Assembly (NCBI RefSeq): GCF_051020975.1 | Contig: NW_027478158.1 | Location: forward strand, 11,284,001-11,348,000 | Length of the DNA: 64,000 nucleotides | Origin: Osmia lignaria lignaria | Taxonomy: Eukaryota; Arthropoda; Insecta; Hymenoptera; Megachilidae | Direction of reading: 5' to 3' | Part shown: positions 41,502 to 49,936 of the stretch, piece after piece | Layout: every line of letters begins with the position of its first letter | How positions within the stretch are numbered: position 1 is the stretch's first letter | Program-made: the position numbers and the translations under genes | Notes under the pieces: model-generated | The model's input: only the letters and a program-made list of their open reading frames with translations | Databases searched by the model: none | Told to the model about the DNA's origin: nothing

Positions 41502-42110
41502 TGTTCAAAAGTCGGCGTTCGAGTTTGAGATTGTACGAGACCGGTTCGGTTGTAGGATCGGCAGTGAGACGGGAAAATTATGTACTTGAGTTTGCACAAA
41601 AAACAATGTATTTACAGACACTCAGTATGTACACTATTTACAGAAAATTGTGCGTTGCACGAGGGTACAATGATCGTTGATCGAGCTATTCGCACACGCG
41701 TCGCGGTGGATTCGAGATTGTGCTTGCGCTGTATAGGACCACGTGTTAGCGTAGCACGTGGCACCACGTAATTATATTAATCACGTGGATTTGCGTACGT
41801 CAAAGCTAATCGCGAGCTCGCGGTGGCCGTTGGCACTTCACACGCGGTTAACTTGCAGTACTAGATTCTGAGATTGAGCTTGAGAAATTTGCCTTTCGAG
41901 AAAACTGTGTTCGCACGTGTTGGTAGTATGCTAACCAGAACAATAATGGCCGATCAACCGGCTTCGTCGCAGCAAGAACCGTTGGCTTCTTTTTGCTGAC
42001 GTAACGCTCCCTGATTGGTCGGCGTGACCGGCATCCAAGGTGGCTGCCGGTCGCGCTGCTAAGTGCTGCCGCGGTCCGCGTGCAGGCGGTAGAAATTACA
42101 TTTTCGAACA
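41502..42110 (-). repeat. 3' LTR of the BEL/Pao element
   Basis: 609 bp, TGTTC...GAACA, with a perfect 5-bp terminal inverted repeat and TG/CA ends. It abuts the CATAG target duplication at 41497-41501 on its outer side and the purine-rich tract at 42111 on its inner side. The open frames inside the LTR (for example 41580-41771) occur in both LTRs and are not supported as genes. Confidence 0.97.
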
Positions 42111-42124
42111 TTCCGCCCGCCATC
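42111..42124 (-). promoter_or_regulatory. Putative polypurine tract beside 3' LTR
   Basis: The minus strand reads GATGGCGGGCGGAA directly before the 3' LTR, the place where plus-strand DNA synthesis is primed. It is purine-rich but interrupted by two C residues and one T, so it is a weak tract. It overlaps the end of the pol frame by about two bases. Confidence 0.55.
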
Positions 42125-42380
42125 AGCAGCTCGTAGAAGATGGTGATGAATCCTGATCCTCTACTGGTAGTAGAGCCAACTTTGCAATTGGCCGAGTTAG
42201 AGTTGAGGTGGCCGTCTTGATCGTGACGACCCTCGTCAGTCCATCTGGTCCAGGGTGAACTGCGAGGACTCGAGCAAGAGGCCACTTGCATGGTGGGAAG
42301 CGCTCGTCTGTAAGCAGCACCAGAGATCCAACGTGGATGTTGTTGGAAGGGTGATGCCACTTAGAGATTGATTGCATCCG
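42123..42380 (-). pseudogene. Detached C-terminal part of Pol (DUF5641)
   Basis: These 85 codons continue the pol frame after the TAA at 42381-42383 and end with TGA at 42123-42125. An ATG at 42377 is available, but independent translation is unlikely. The segment carries the typical DUF5641 core: HVGSLVLL, then PPCKWPLARVLAVHPG, then GLTRVVTIKTA and RPIAKLALLP. This small beta-rich, SH3-like region normally forms the end of BEL/Pao integrase and is thought to aid DNA binding or targeting. The stop therefore removes the integrase tail unless it is read through. It ends about 12 bp before the 3' LTR, so the coding region has its full length. Confidence 0.85.
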
Positions 42381-45300
42381 TTAGAGATGTTGAGTTGACC
42401 AGCGCTTCCAGAATTGTTGTAATTTTTGTTGTATGAGATGCCACCTGGCTCTCGGTGAGATGTTGGCCTGTTCAACAGATGGCTCAGGCAGCGTTGAGAT
42501 TGCTCTTCCGATTAGGAAATGAGCTGGTGTTAGCACTGAGAGATCGTCAGGGTCGTCCGTGAGAGGCTCCAGTGGTCGTGAATTAAGCGTTGCTTCAATC
42601 TGATTTAGAAGAGTATAGTATTCTTCAAAGGTGAGTAAAGTGTCACTCACCGTGCGTCTGAGATGGTATTTGACAGACTTGACCACTGCCTCCCACTTTC
42701 CTCCCATGTGCGGTGCAGCAGGTGGATTGAAACTCCAAGTTGTATGGTCGTCGACGAACAGCTTGGCCAATCGTTGATTGTCTTGAGTGCCCTCGACGAA
42801 CATTGATTTCAATGCTGAATCTGCTCCGATGAAGTTTGTTCCGCAGTCGGAGTAGATTGTATGTGGAATGCCTCTTCTTGCAGCGAACCGTCGGTACGTG
42901 GCAACGAATCCATCCGTTGAATAGTCGGTAACCATTTCCAGATGAACAGCAGACGTTGTCATGCAAACGAAAACACAGATCCAGCCCTTTTGTGTTTTCG
43001 CACCTCGCCCCTTCCACGTCTTGAGTGCGATGGGACCGGCGTAGTCTACGCCGGTGTGTGAGAATGGGTGTGAGGGTGTAACCCGAGAGAGAGGTAGTTG
43101 GCCCATCAGTTGATGGGCACGGATCCCCCTCTGCCGAGCACACACAACACACCGCAGAATGTGAGATTTGACTGGAGCTCGTCCACCGATGATCCAGTAA
43201 GTCTGTCTGATGTGAGCGAGTGTGAGTTGTGTCCCTCCATGAAGCGTTGCTTTGTGGGAGTGATCTACAATCAATTCGGACAGACGTGAGTGACGTGGAA
43301 GGATTGCAGGGTGTTTACCTTCATAGGTTAACTGAGCGTTGCTGAGTCTTCCTCCAACTCGAATAACCCCTTGATCGTCGATGAAGGCCGTGAGTCGATT
43401 GAAGGCGTGGGACGATGGTAACGTTTGGTTGTTGACCATCATCTTGAGCTCGTGTGAGAAGTATGCTGATTGTGTGGCCTTGATCCAGAAGATTTTGGCC
43501 CTTTCCAAATCAGCTGGTGTGTTCGAGAGCCTCGTTGAAGCAGTTGTCCTTCTCAGTTTGGAGATGAACCTGTAACAAACTGAGGTAACATGAAAAAGTT
43601 TTTGCAAAGATGAATATTTGTGAATCAAGTCCCAGTGATAATCGATTTTTTGGCACGTTAACACGTGAGAGATTCCTGGGCGACACTCCTGCAGGCAAGT
43701 GTCGTCAGATGCGTTGCGTTGTACAGGCCATGATTCTTGAGATTGTAAAAGCCACGGTGGTCCCCTCCACCATAGCTCGTGTTGTTCAAGCTGAGTTGTA
43801 GTCAATCCTCTTGAAGCGCAATCAGCAGGATTTGATGTGCCAGGAACGTGCACCCAAGTTGCAGTTTGCGTTAGTTCTTGAATTTGTGTTACACGATTCC
43901 TGACGTAATCTTTCCATCGTGATGCGTGAGATTTGATCCATGTAAGTGTTACTTGAGAATCCGTCCACAGGTGAATTGTAGCAATGTTGAGTTTGAGATT
44001 AGCTTGAACGTATTTCAGTAATTTTGCAAGTATCAGCGCAGCTGTGAGCTCGAGTCGGGGAATTGTAAGCCTTTTGAGAGGTGCGACCTTTGTCTTGGAG
44101 CACACCAGTGACGTCACCTTGTGATCTGTGGACGGCGAAAAAACAGTAATGTAAATTACTGCTGCCATGGCGAGTTGTGAAGCGTCAGAGAAGCCATGTA
44201 ATTCCACTGTAGAATTGTTGTAGGTGTTGAACCACCTTGGTATTGAGAGTCTGGCCAGACTTGTGAGATCTTCTCTGATCGCAATCCATCGTATAGTAAC
44301 ATGGGATGGCAGTGGATCATCCCATTTGAGATTGAGAAGCCATAATTCTTGCAGGAGTACCTTCGCTCGAATAATGACTGGTGACAAAAAGCCAAGCGGA
44401 TCAAATATCTGTGCTACTTCAGATAATACAAGGCGTTTTGTAAAATTGAGATTGTGGTGAGATTTAGTAGTGAATGTGAAACTATCGTTGACAGTGTTCC
44501 ATCGCAATCCGAGTATTTTGGTATTGCAGTCGTCTAGTGAGATTGATGTACCTTGAGAATTATTGCAAGGCACGATGGTTTCAAGCAGAGAGGCTTCGTT
44601 TGAGTGCCACTTTGCAAGAGGGAAACCGCCTGCGTTGCACAAGTCAGTTAATTGTGAAGCAATTTCAATTAACGAATCAAGAGAATCTGCACCACCAAAT
44701 ATGTCGTCGACATACCTTGCATATTTGATTGATGGTACTGCCAGTGGGTAGCGTTGACCTTCGTCCTCTGCAAGTTGCAACAGGGCTCTGACAGCTAGAA
44801 ATGGTGCAGCTTTGGTACCGTAGGTGACTGTTGTCAGTGTGTATGGGACTTCATTTGATTCCTCATCTATCCAGAGTATCCGTTGGAGATTCCAATCGTC
44901 TTCATGTACTCGTACTTGACGATACATCTTTGTGATGTCCGTGGCGAATATGCATTTGTGATGGCGAATCCACAGCAAAACGTCGTTGATGTTGAGCAGG
45001 AGATTCGCACCAGTGTGCATGATGTCGTTGACAGAAAGTCCAGTTGTTGTTGGACTTGAGCCATTGAAGACGACCCGCAGCTTTGTTGTTTCACTGCCAG
45101 GCTTGAAAACTCCGTGATGTGGAAGATAGTAAATTGAAGAGTCGTTGGGCGAGATTGAAGAAGCCTTCTTCATGTGACCGAGGTCCTCGTACTCCATCAT
45201 GAATCGCTGATATTGCTCACGGTACTCAGGATTTCGAGTGAGCTTGCTGAGCGTGCGTCGCAGGCAGGAGCGAGCTGTGCTGTAAGAGGTACCCAAGACT

Positions 45301-46094
45301 TTAGTATTTGTTTTGAGAGGAATACGCACCACGTATCGCCCAGTAGAATCACGGCTGTGCGTTGCACGAAAGTGATCTTCACACTCTTGTTCGTCCGGTG
45401 TGAGTTGAGATGTGTTTTCCGTTGGAAGCTCCTCTTGAATCCAGAATTTCGTCAGCAGTTCTCTCAGAGCAGCGTCGCTGTCTTGAGGGATTGATGCATT
45501 AAATGATGAATAAGCACGAGCTTGACGCCTCCTTGCTGGTCCAATAACGAGCCATCCGAATATTGAGAGCTGGGCGACTGGCATTGATGGCGAACCTTTA
45601 ATTACATTTGATTTTATAATTCGTCCATAATTGTCGGCACCGATGATGACGTCGATGGGTCGTGGTTTGTAAAACTCAGGATCTGCCAACTTGAGACGAT
45701 TGAGATGTGGCCAGTCTTGGTGGGGTGCCTCAGAAGACGGCAAAATTGTGGTTAGAGTGCGTAACACATGAGTTTGTATTGAGATCGATGAGGTATTGTA
45801 AAGAGATTGTAAATGTAGTGATACAATACCTCGAGTTTGTGTTGATTTCTTGCCACCAATGCCAGTGATGGAGATTGAAGATTGAGTGCGTTGAAGTCCT
45901 AGCTGTTCGACGAGATCTTCAGAAACGAAACTGAGCTCCGATCCGGAGTCGACGAGCAGCCTTGCGTTGTAGGTCGTGGATGAGGTGATGACTTGTGCAT
46001 GTGCTGTTGCTAACAGCGTTAGCTCGGCTTGCGTCGCAAGCGAGCTTGATCGTTGATCGTTTGTGTTGGCGGTTGTACTGGATCGTTGACCCAT
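42381..46094 (-). CDS. pol: Pol polyprotein: protease, RT, RNase H, integrase
   Basis: The open frame gives 1237 aa from ATG 46094, and is probably reached from gag because it shares its frame. Domains: aspartic protease with DSG at residues 49-51; reverse transcriptase at about 320-570 with the first catalytic Asp at 386 (FATDITKMYRQV) and YVDD at 461-464; RNase H at about 630-765 with D637, E682, D712 and D758; integrase zinc finger H947/H952/C982/C985; integrase core D1017, D1083 and E1135, with 51 residues between the last two, longer than the retroviral 35. The frame ends at TAA 42381-42383, just inside the C-terminal DUF5641 domain after WKRWSTQHL; the rest of that domain follows in frame downstream. 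All catalytic residues expected for replication and integration are present. Pol proteins act in cytoplasmic particles and then, for integrase, the nucleus. Confidence 0.93.
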   Translation of the reverse strand: MGQRSSTTANTNDQRSSSLATQAELTLLATAHAQVITSSTTYNARLLVDSGSELSFVSEDLVEQLGLQRTQSSISITGIGGKKSTQTRGIVSLHLQSLYNTSSISIQTHVLRTLTTILPSSEAPHQDWPHLNRLKLADPEFYKPRPIDVIIGADNYGRIIKSNVIKGSPSMPVAQLSIFGWLVIGPARRRQARAYSSFNASIPQDSDAALRELLTKFWIQEELPTENTSQLTPDEQECEDHFRATHSRDSTGRYVVRIPLKTNTKVLGTSYSTARSCLRRTLSKLTRNPEYREQYQRFMMEYEDLGHMKKASSISPNDSSIYYLPHHGVFKPGSETTKLRVVFNGSSPTTTGLSVNDIMHTGANLLLNINDVLLWIRHHKCIFATDITKMYRQVRVHEDDWNLQRILWIDEESNEVPYTLTTVTYGTKAAPFLAVRALLQLAEDEGQRYPLAVPSIKYARYVDDIFGGADSLDSLIEIASQLTDLCNAGGFPLAKWHSNEASLLETIVPCNNSQGTSISLDDCNTKILGLRWNTVNDSFTFTTKSHHNLNFTKRLVLSEVAQIFDPLGFLSPVIIRAKVLLQELWLLNLKWDDPLPSHVTIRWIAIREDLTSLARLSIPRWFNTYNNSTVELHGFSDASQLAMAAVIYITVFSPSTDHKVTSLVCSKTKVAPLKRLTIPRLELTAALILAKLLKYVQANLKLNIATIHLWTDSQVTLTWIKSHASRWKDYVRNRVTQIQELTQTATWVHVPGTSNPADCASRGLTTTQLEQHELWWRGPPWLLQSQESWPVQRNASDDTCLQECRPGISHVLTCQKIDYHWDLIHKYSSLQKLFHVTSVCYRFISKLRRTTASTRLSNTPADLERAKIFWIKATQSAYFSHELKMMVNNQTLPSSHAFNRLTAFIDDQGVIRVGGRLSNAQLTYEGKHPAILPRHSRLSELIVDHSHKATLHGGTQLTLAHIRQTYWIIGGRAPVKSHILRCVVCARQRGIRAHQLMGQLPLSRVTPSHPFSHTGVDYAGPIALKTWKGRGAKTQKGWICVFVCMTTSAVHLEMVTDYSTDGFVATYRRFAARRGIPHTIYSDCGTNFIGADSALKSMFVEGTQDNQRLAKLFVDDHTTWSFNPPAAPHMGGKWEAVVKSVKYHLRRTVSDTLLTFEEYYTLLNQIEATLNSRPLEPLTDDPDDLSVLTPAHFLIGRAISTLPEPSVEQANISPRARWHLIQQKLQQFWKRWSTQHL

Positions 46095-46132
46095 TGAAAT
46101 CGTGCTTGAGTGCTTGACGACTGCACCTACAC

Positions 46133-46138
46133 TTTATT
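46133..46138 (-). terminator. Possible internal poly(A) signal AATAAA at gag stop
   Basis: The minus strand reads CACAATAAAGTGTAGGTG, a canonical AATAAA overlapping the gag TAA, with a GT-rich stretch just after it. Its use is untested; a shortened, gag-only transcript is one possible consequence. Confidence 0.3.
46134..46136 (-). other. In-frame TAA between gag and pol
   Basis: The stop after gag is TAA, preceded by CAA and followed by AGT. The reading frame is otherwise open on both sides: 13 sense codons separate it from the first ATG of pol at 46094, in the same frame. It also lies within AATAAA (minus strand 46138-46133). It could be a readthrough site, or a nonsense change in a continuous Gag-Pol frame. 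Confidence 0.9.
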
Positions 46139-47603
46139 GTGTTTGTGTTGAAGAGGACGACGTTGTCGGATTCTCTTGTGTTGCCGCAGGCTTGGCTGTG
46201 GTCTGTGGCTGCGTTGCAGCCAGGTGTAGAATTGTGTGATGAGGCCGTCCACACTGTTTGCAACGGTGTTCAGACTTGCAATTCGCAGTGGTGTGACGGC
46301 CGCAACAATTTCTGCACAGAGACAGTTTGTCCACTAGACTTCGTCTTTCTGGTACAGGCATCGACCTGAACTTTGTGCATGACACAATGAAGTGGTCGGC
46401 CTGACAACAGTCGCACGGATAGGCGTGTGCGGCTGCTCTTGTGGTGGTGTTAGCCTGTGACGTTGTCAAGGCAGGTCGTTGACCTGTTGGTTTCGCCTTT
46501 GCCTGAGGTTGAGCAGGCTGATTTTTGGCCGTTGGCGTTTCAACCCTTTCTAGAGCCCGTGCCTTGGTCGTGAGGAACGCCTCCAGTTGCTCTGGCTTCG
46601 GAAATTCTTCAGAGTTTCCTAGGCTGGTTTCCCAAGCCTCTCGCGTAGTCTTGTCAAGACTACGAGAGATGTGATGGATGAGTGTGCAATTCCACAACTC
46701 GTCGGTTGAAGCAAGAGCGCGCAACGAGGTGTTGAAATCGCGCAAATTGGCCGCCACGTTGTGGAGAACCATTGCGCTCTTCTGTTGCACTGGTGGTGTC
46801 GCACAGAGCTTGTCAAGCAGAGATTGTACTATGATCCTCTTGTTCTCAAAGCGTTGCTTTAAATTCTTCCAAGCAATTGGGAAGGATTCTCCTATCGCCG
46901 GCAGATTGGAGATGGCGCGTAGCGACTCCCCTTGGAGGCTTGACCTCAAGTAATGCAGCCTCTCCACATCAGATAATCGGTGATTATCGATGATTATCGA
47001 TTTGAAAAGCTCGCAAAACGCAGGCCACGCTTCATAGCGACCCGCGAAAGTGGGAAGCGTCAACTCAGGGAGTTTCGACGGCCTTTGTCGTGATGGTGAT
47101 GCTGCACGCGCTGCGTGCAGCCTTGCGAATGCGGCCCGAAACTTGCACAGACGTCGTCTGATTTCGATGACCACGCTCATCTCGAGGTCGTAGCAATTGT
47201 CGCTGACATATGGATGGGAGTTCTGACCCGAAGGCCAGGTAACTTCAAGGTAGGAATGCTCCTTTTGGAACGCCTTGTGTATTTCATCGACCTGCTTGTC
47301 GATGAAGTCGATCTCGTCGAGAGAAGTTTCATCCATCATTTCCGGCATCTTGTCCATTAATTTGCGGAGGCCTTCGACTCTACTCATTTGCGTCTTGGCC
47401 TTCATGGACAGCTCCGTTGACAAGCCGGCAGGAGATGAGGCGCGTGTTACGCGTTTTTCCACCGTCGGTGGAGGTGCTTCTGCCGGTAGTACCGTTGGCA
47501 CTGTCAGCGTTGCTGATGTCACCGGCGTGGGTGACGTCGGTCTTGAGGCCGACTTGGCTTCCTGTGGCGTCGCCTTGGGAACTTTGTCACCTTTCTCACT
47601 CAT
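46134..47603 (-). CDS. gag: Gag polyprotein region of BEL/Pao element
   Basis: This reads 489 aa from ATG 47603 to TAA 46134-46136. The open frame extends to 47651, but only through a GTG; 47603 is the first ATG after the primer site and has A at -3. Residues about 1-60 are Ser/Thr/Pro-rich and disordered; 63-120 look helical or coiled (MSRVEGLRKLMDKM onwards). From about 177 (LPELTLPTFAGRYEAW) to 350 lies the DUF1759-type capsid region. Three zinc knuckles follow: C-x2-C-x3-H-x4-C at about 397-409 and 430-442, and C-x2-C-x3-H-x4-H at 448-460, which should bind RNA during packaging. The tail is Thr/Gln-rich. Gag should assemble cytoplasmic particles. Pol continues in the same frame after the TAA, so either Gag ends here with occasional readthrough or the stop is a lesion in a single Gag-Pol frame. 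Confidence 0.92.
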   Translation of the reverse strand: MSEKGDKVPKATPQEAKSASRPTSPTPVTSATLTVPTVLPAEAPPPTVEKRVTRASSPAGLSTELSMKAKTQMSRVEGLRKLMDKMPEMMDETSLDEIDFIDKQVDEIHKAFQKEHSYLEVTWPSGQNSHPYVSDNCYDLEMSVVIEIRRRLCKFRAAFARLHAARAASPSRQRPSKLPELTLPTFAGRYEAWPAFCELFKSIIIDNHRLSDVERLHYLRSSLQGESLRAISNLPAIGESFPIAWKNLKQRFENKRIIVQSLLDKLCATPPVQQKSAMVLHNVAANLRDFNTSLRALASTDELWNCTLIHHISRSLDKTTREAWETSLGNSEEFPKPEQLEAFLTTKARALERVETPTAKNQPAQPQAKAKPTGQRPALTTSQANTTTRAAAHAYPCDCCQADHFIVSCTKFRSMPVPERRSLVDKLSLCRNCCGRHTTANCKSEHRCKQCGRPHHTILHLAATQPQTTAKPAATQENPTTSSSSTQTQ

Positions 47604-47667
47604 TCTAGTCACTGAGTTCGAGATTTCACTAACAACGTTGTTGCCGAGCACAACCCGTCACTGCCGA
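47604..47667 (-). other. Short gag leader (5' untranslated)
   Basis: Only 64 bp lie between the primer site and the first ATG of gag. No ATG occurs earlier on the minus strand between the LTR and 47603, and an in-frame TGA lies just upstream of 47651. Room for a packaging signal outside the coding region is small. Confidence 0.6.
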
Positions 47668-47684
47668 TCCGGCTCGAAGGACCA
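47668..47684 (-). promoter_or_regulatory. Primer-binding site, complementary to tRNA-Tyr 3' end
   Basis: The minus strand reads TGGTCCTTCGAGCCGGA, whose complement TCCGGCTCGAAGGACCA matches the 3' end of eukaryotic tRNA-Tyr (acceptor strand TCGAAGG, discriminator A, CCA) as I recall it. Seventeen bases match before divergence. It is separated from the 5' LTR by seven T residues (minus strand), a fairly long gap. It primes minus-strand DNA synthesis. Confidence 0.8.
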
Positions 47685-47691
47685 AAAAAAA

Positions 47692-48300
47692 TGGTCAAAA
47701 GTCGGCGTTCGAGTTTGAGATTGTACGAGACCGGTTCGGTTGTAGGATCGGCAGTGAGACGGGAAAATTATGTACTTGAGTTTGCACAAAAAACAATGTA
47801 TTTACAGACACTCAGTATGTACACTATTTACAGAAAATTGTGCGTTGCACGAGGGTACAATGATCGTTGATCGAGCTATTCGCACACGCGTCGCGGTGGA
47901 TTCGAGATTGTGCTTGCGCTGTATAGGACCACGTGTTAGCGTAGCACGTGGCACCACGTAATTATATTAATCACGTGGATTTGCGTACGTCAAAGCTAAT
48001 CGCGAGCTCGCGGTGGCCGTTGGCACTTCACACGCGGTTAACTTGCAGTACTAGATTCTGAGATTGAGCTTGAGAAATTTGCCTTTCGAGAAAACTGTGT
48101 TCGCACGTGTTGGTAGTATGCTAACCAGAACAATAATGGCCGATCAACCGGCTTCGTCGCAGCAAGAACCGTTGGCTTCTTTTTGCTGACGTAACGCTCC
48201 CTGATTGGTCGGCGTGACCGGCATCCAAGGTGGCTGCCGGTCGCGCTGCTAAGTGCTGCCGCGGTCCGCGTGCAGGCGGTAGAAATTACATTTTCGAACA
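47692..48300 (-). repeat. 5' LTR of the BEL/Pao element
   Basis: 609 bp, upstream in element orientation, so it should carry the promoter. It is identical to the LTR at 41502-42110 apart from 47694, where the plus strand has G instead of T. That base lies in the terminal inverted repeat, so this copy's inner edge on the minus strand reads GACCA rather than GAACA. The outer edge, beside the CATAG duplication at 48301, is intact. I see no canonical AATAAA in the LTR. Confidence 0.97.
47930..47977 (-). promoter_or_regulatory. CACGTG E-box cluster with AT-rich core in 5' LTR
   Basis: CACGTG occurs at 47930-47935, 47945-47950 and 47972-47977, plus CACGTA at 47955. The first two form CCACGTG-9 bp-CACGTGG. 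The last two motifs flank an AT-rich stretch (minus strand TTAATATAAT) that could act as a TATA-like core. The same cluster lies at 41740-41787 in the 3' LTR. CACGTG is the classical E-box of bHLH factors. Promoter function is inferred from position in the LTR. Confidence 0.45.
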
Positions 48301-48305
48301 CATAG
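48301..48305. other. Target-site duplication, right copy (CATAG)
   Basis: Direct repeat of 41497-41501. Counting only one copy restores a 322-bp monomer across the junction, which independently confirms the boundary. Confidence 0.95.
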
Positions 48306-48648
48306 CTGGCATCGTTTCCGAGATATTTGCAGATTTAGCTCAAGGGAAGGGGCCTGACGGACATATTCCGAGATATTTCTTCTTCTTGTTGTTCCTCTTC
48401 TGCACAGCTAGGCTGGAAGTGGCATTTGCAGCTCGCAATAGTGCAGAGTTATCTCAAAGAAAGGGGCCACGGTGTTTCTGTATCTCTATTATGTTGGTGC
48501 GGCTTCGGAACTTTTAAATATCTTGATATATCTCGAGAACTACGCATCTGATCAAAAAATATCGTAGAACATAAAAAGTAGGAAACTTAATTCTCTACAA
48601 ATAAGGTCTCTAAACATTTTGCCATAGCTCGCATGGTTTCCGAGATAT

Positions 48649-49936
48649 TTGCAGATTTATCTCAAGGGAAGGGGCCTGACGGACATATTTCGAGATATTC
48701 CTTCTTCTTGTTGTTCTTCTGCTGCACAGCTAAGCTGGAAGTGGCATTTGCAGCTCGCAATAGTGCAGAGTTACCTCAAAGAAAGGGGCCACGGTGTTTC
48801 TGTATCTCTATTATGTTGGTGCCGCTTCGGAACTTTTAAATATCAGGATATATCTCGAGAACTACGCATCTGATCAAAAAATATCATAGAACATAAAAAG
48901 TAGGAAACTTAATTCTCTACAAAAATGGTCTCTTAACATTTTGCCATAGCTCGCTTCGTTTCCGAGATATTTGCAGATTTATCTCAAGGGAAGGGGCCTG
49001 ACGGACATATTTCGAGATATTTCTTCTTCTTGTTGTTCTTCTTCTGCACAGCTAAGCTGGAAGTGGCATTTGCAGCTCGCAGTAGTGCAGAGTTATCTCA
49101 AAGAAAGGGGCCACGGTGTTTCTGTATCTCTATTATGTTGGTGCGGCTTCGGAACTTTTAAATATCTTGATATATCTCGAGAACTACGCATCTGATCAAA
49201 AAATATCATAGAACATAAAAAGTAGGAAACCTAATTTTCTACAAAAAAGGTCTCTAAACATTTTGCCATAGCTCGCATGGTATCCGAGATATTTGCAGAT
49301 TTATCTCAAGGGAAGGGGCCTGACGGACATATTTCGAGATATTCCTTCTTCTTGTTGTTCTTCTGCTGCACAGCTAAGCTGGAAGTGGCATTTGCAGCTC
49401 GCAATAGTGCAGAGTTACCTCAAAGAAAGGGGCCACGGTGTTTCTGTATCTCTATTATGTTGGTGCCGCTTCGGAACTTTTAAATATCAGGATATATCTC
49501 GAGAACTACGCATCTGATCAAAAAATATCATAGAACATAAAAAGTAGGAAACTTAATTCTCTACAAAAATGGTCTCTTAACATTTTGCCATAGCTCGCTT
49601 CGTTTCCGAGATATTTGCAGATTTATCTCAAGGGAAGGGGCCTGACGGACATATTTCGAGATATTTCTTCTTCTTGTTGTTCTTCTTCTGCACAGCTAAG
49701 CTGGAAGTGGCATTTGCAGCTCGCAGTAGTGCAGAGTTATCTCAAAGAAAGGGGCCACGGTGTTTCTGTATCTCTATTATGTTGGTGCGGCTTCGGAACT
49801 TTTAAATATCTTGATATATCTCGAGAACTACGCATCTGATCAGAAAATATCATAGAACATAAAAAGTAGGAAACTTAATTCTCTACAAAAAAGGTCTCTT
49901 AACATTTTGCCATAGCTCGCTTCGTTTCCGAGATAT
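48649..49936. repeat. Dimeric HOR, 644 bp x 2
   Basis: The monomer with ATATTCCTTCTTC, TTCTGCTGCACAGC, TTACCTCAAAG and AAATATCAGGATATATC occurs at 48649 and 49293. Each is followed by a monomer with CTCGCAGTAGTGCAG. Confidence 0.75.

Larger units (their letters stand above)
41502..48300 (-). mobile_element. Complete BEL/Pao LTR retrotransposon
   Basis: A 6799-bp element on the minus strand, inserted in the satellite. It has two 609-bp LTRs, a 5-bp target duplication CATAG, a tRNA primer site, a gag-pol coding region and a purine-rich tract beside the 3' LTR. The BEL/Pao assignment rests on the DUF1759-type Gag, the DSG protease, RT with YVDD, RNase H, an H2C2 integrase with the DDE triad, and a C-terminal DUF5641 domain in the order PR-RT-RH-IN. 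There is no env gene: coding sequence ends about 12 bp before the 3' LTR. The LTRs differ by one base, so the copy is young. Two in-frame TAA codons interrupt the coding region, so autonomy is uncertain. Confidence 0.97.

Noticed and set aside
41580..41771. 63-codon frame in each LTR
   Set aside because: It is inside the LTR, opposite to the element's transcription, and identical in both LTRs at 41580 and 47770 only because the LTRs are duplicates.
42111..42400. A possible env gene after pol
   Set aside because: Pol's DUF5641 region runs to within about 12 bp of the 3' LTR, leaving no space for an envelope gene.
42381..46136. A variant genetic code in which TAA is read as an amino acid
   Set aside because: Two in-frame TAA codons in one element could suggest it, but BEL/Pao elements are animal elements and animal nuclear genes use the standard code. 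Nonsense mutation or readthrough is simpler.
47604..47651. Extension of gag to 47651
   Set aside because: The codon there is GTG. In an animal host the first ATG, at 47603, with A at -3, is the better start.
42643..47718. Other open frames overlapping gag and pol on both strands
   Set aside because: They are shadows of the recognised gag-pol frame and show no domain of their own.
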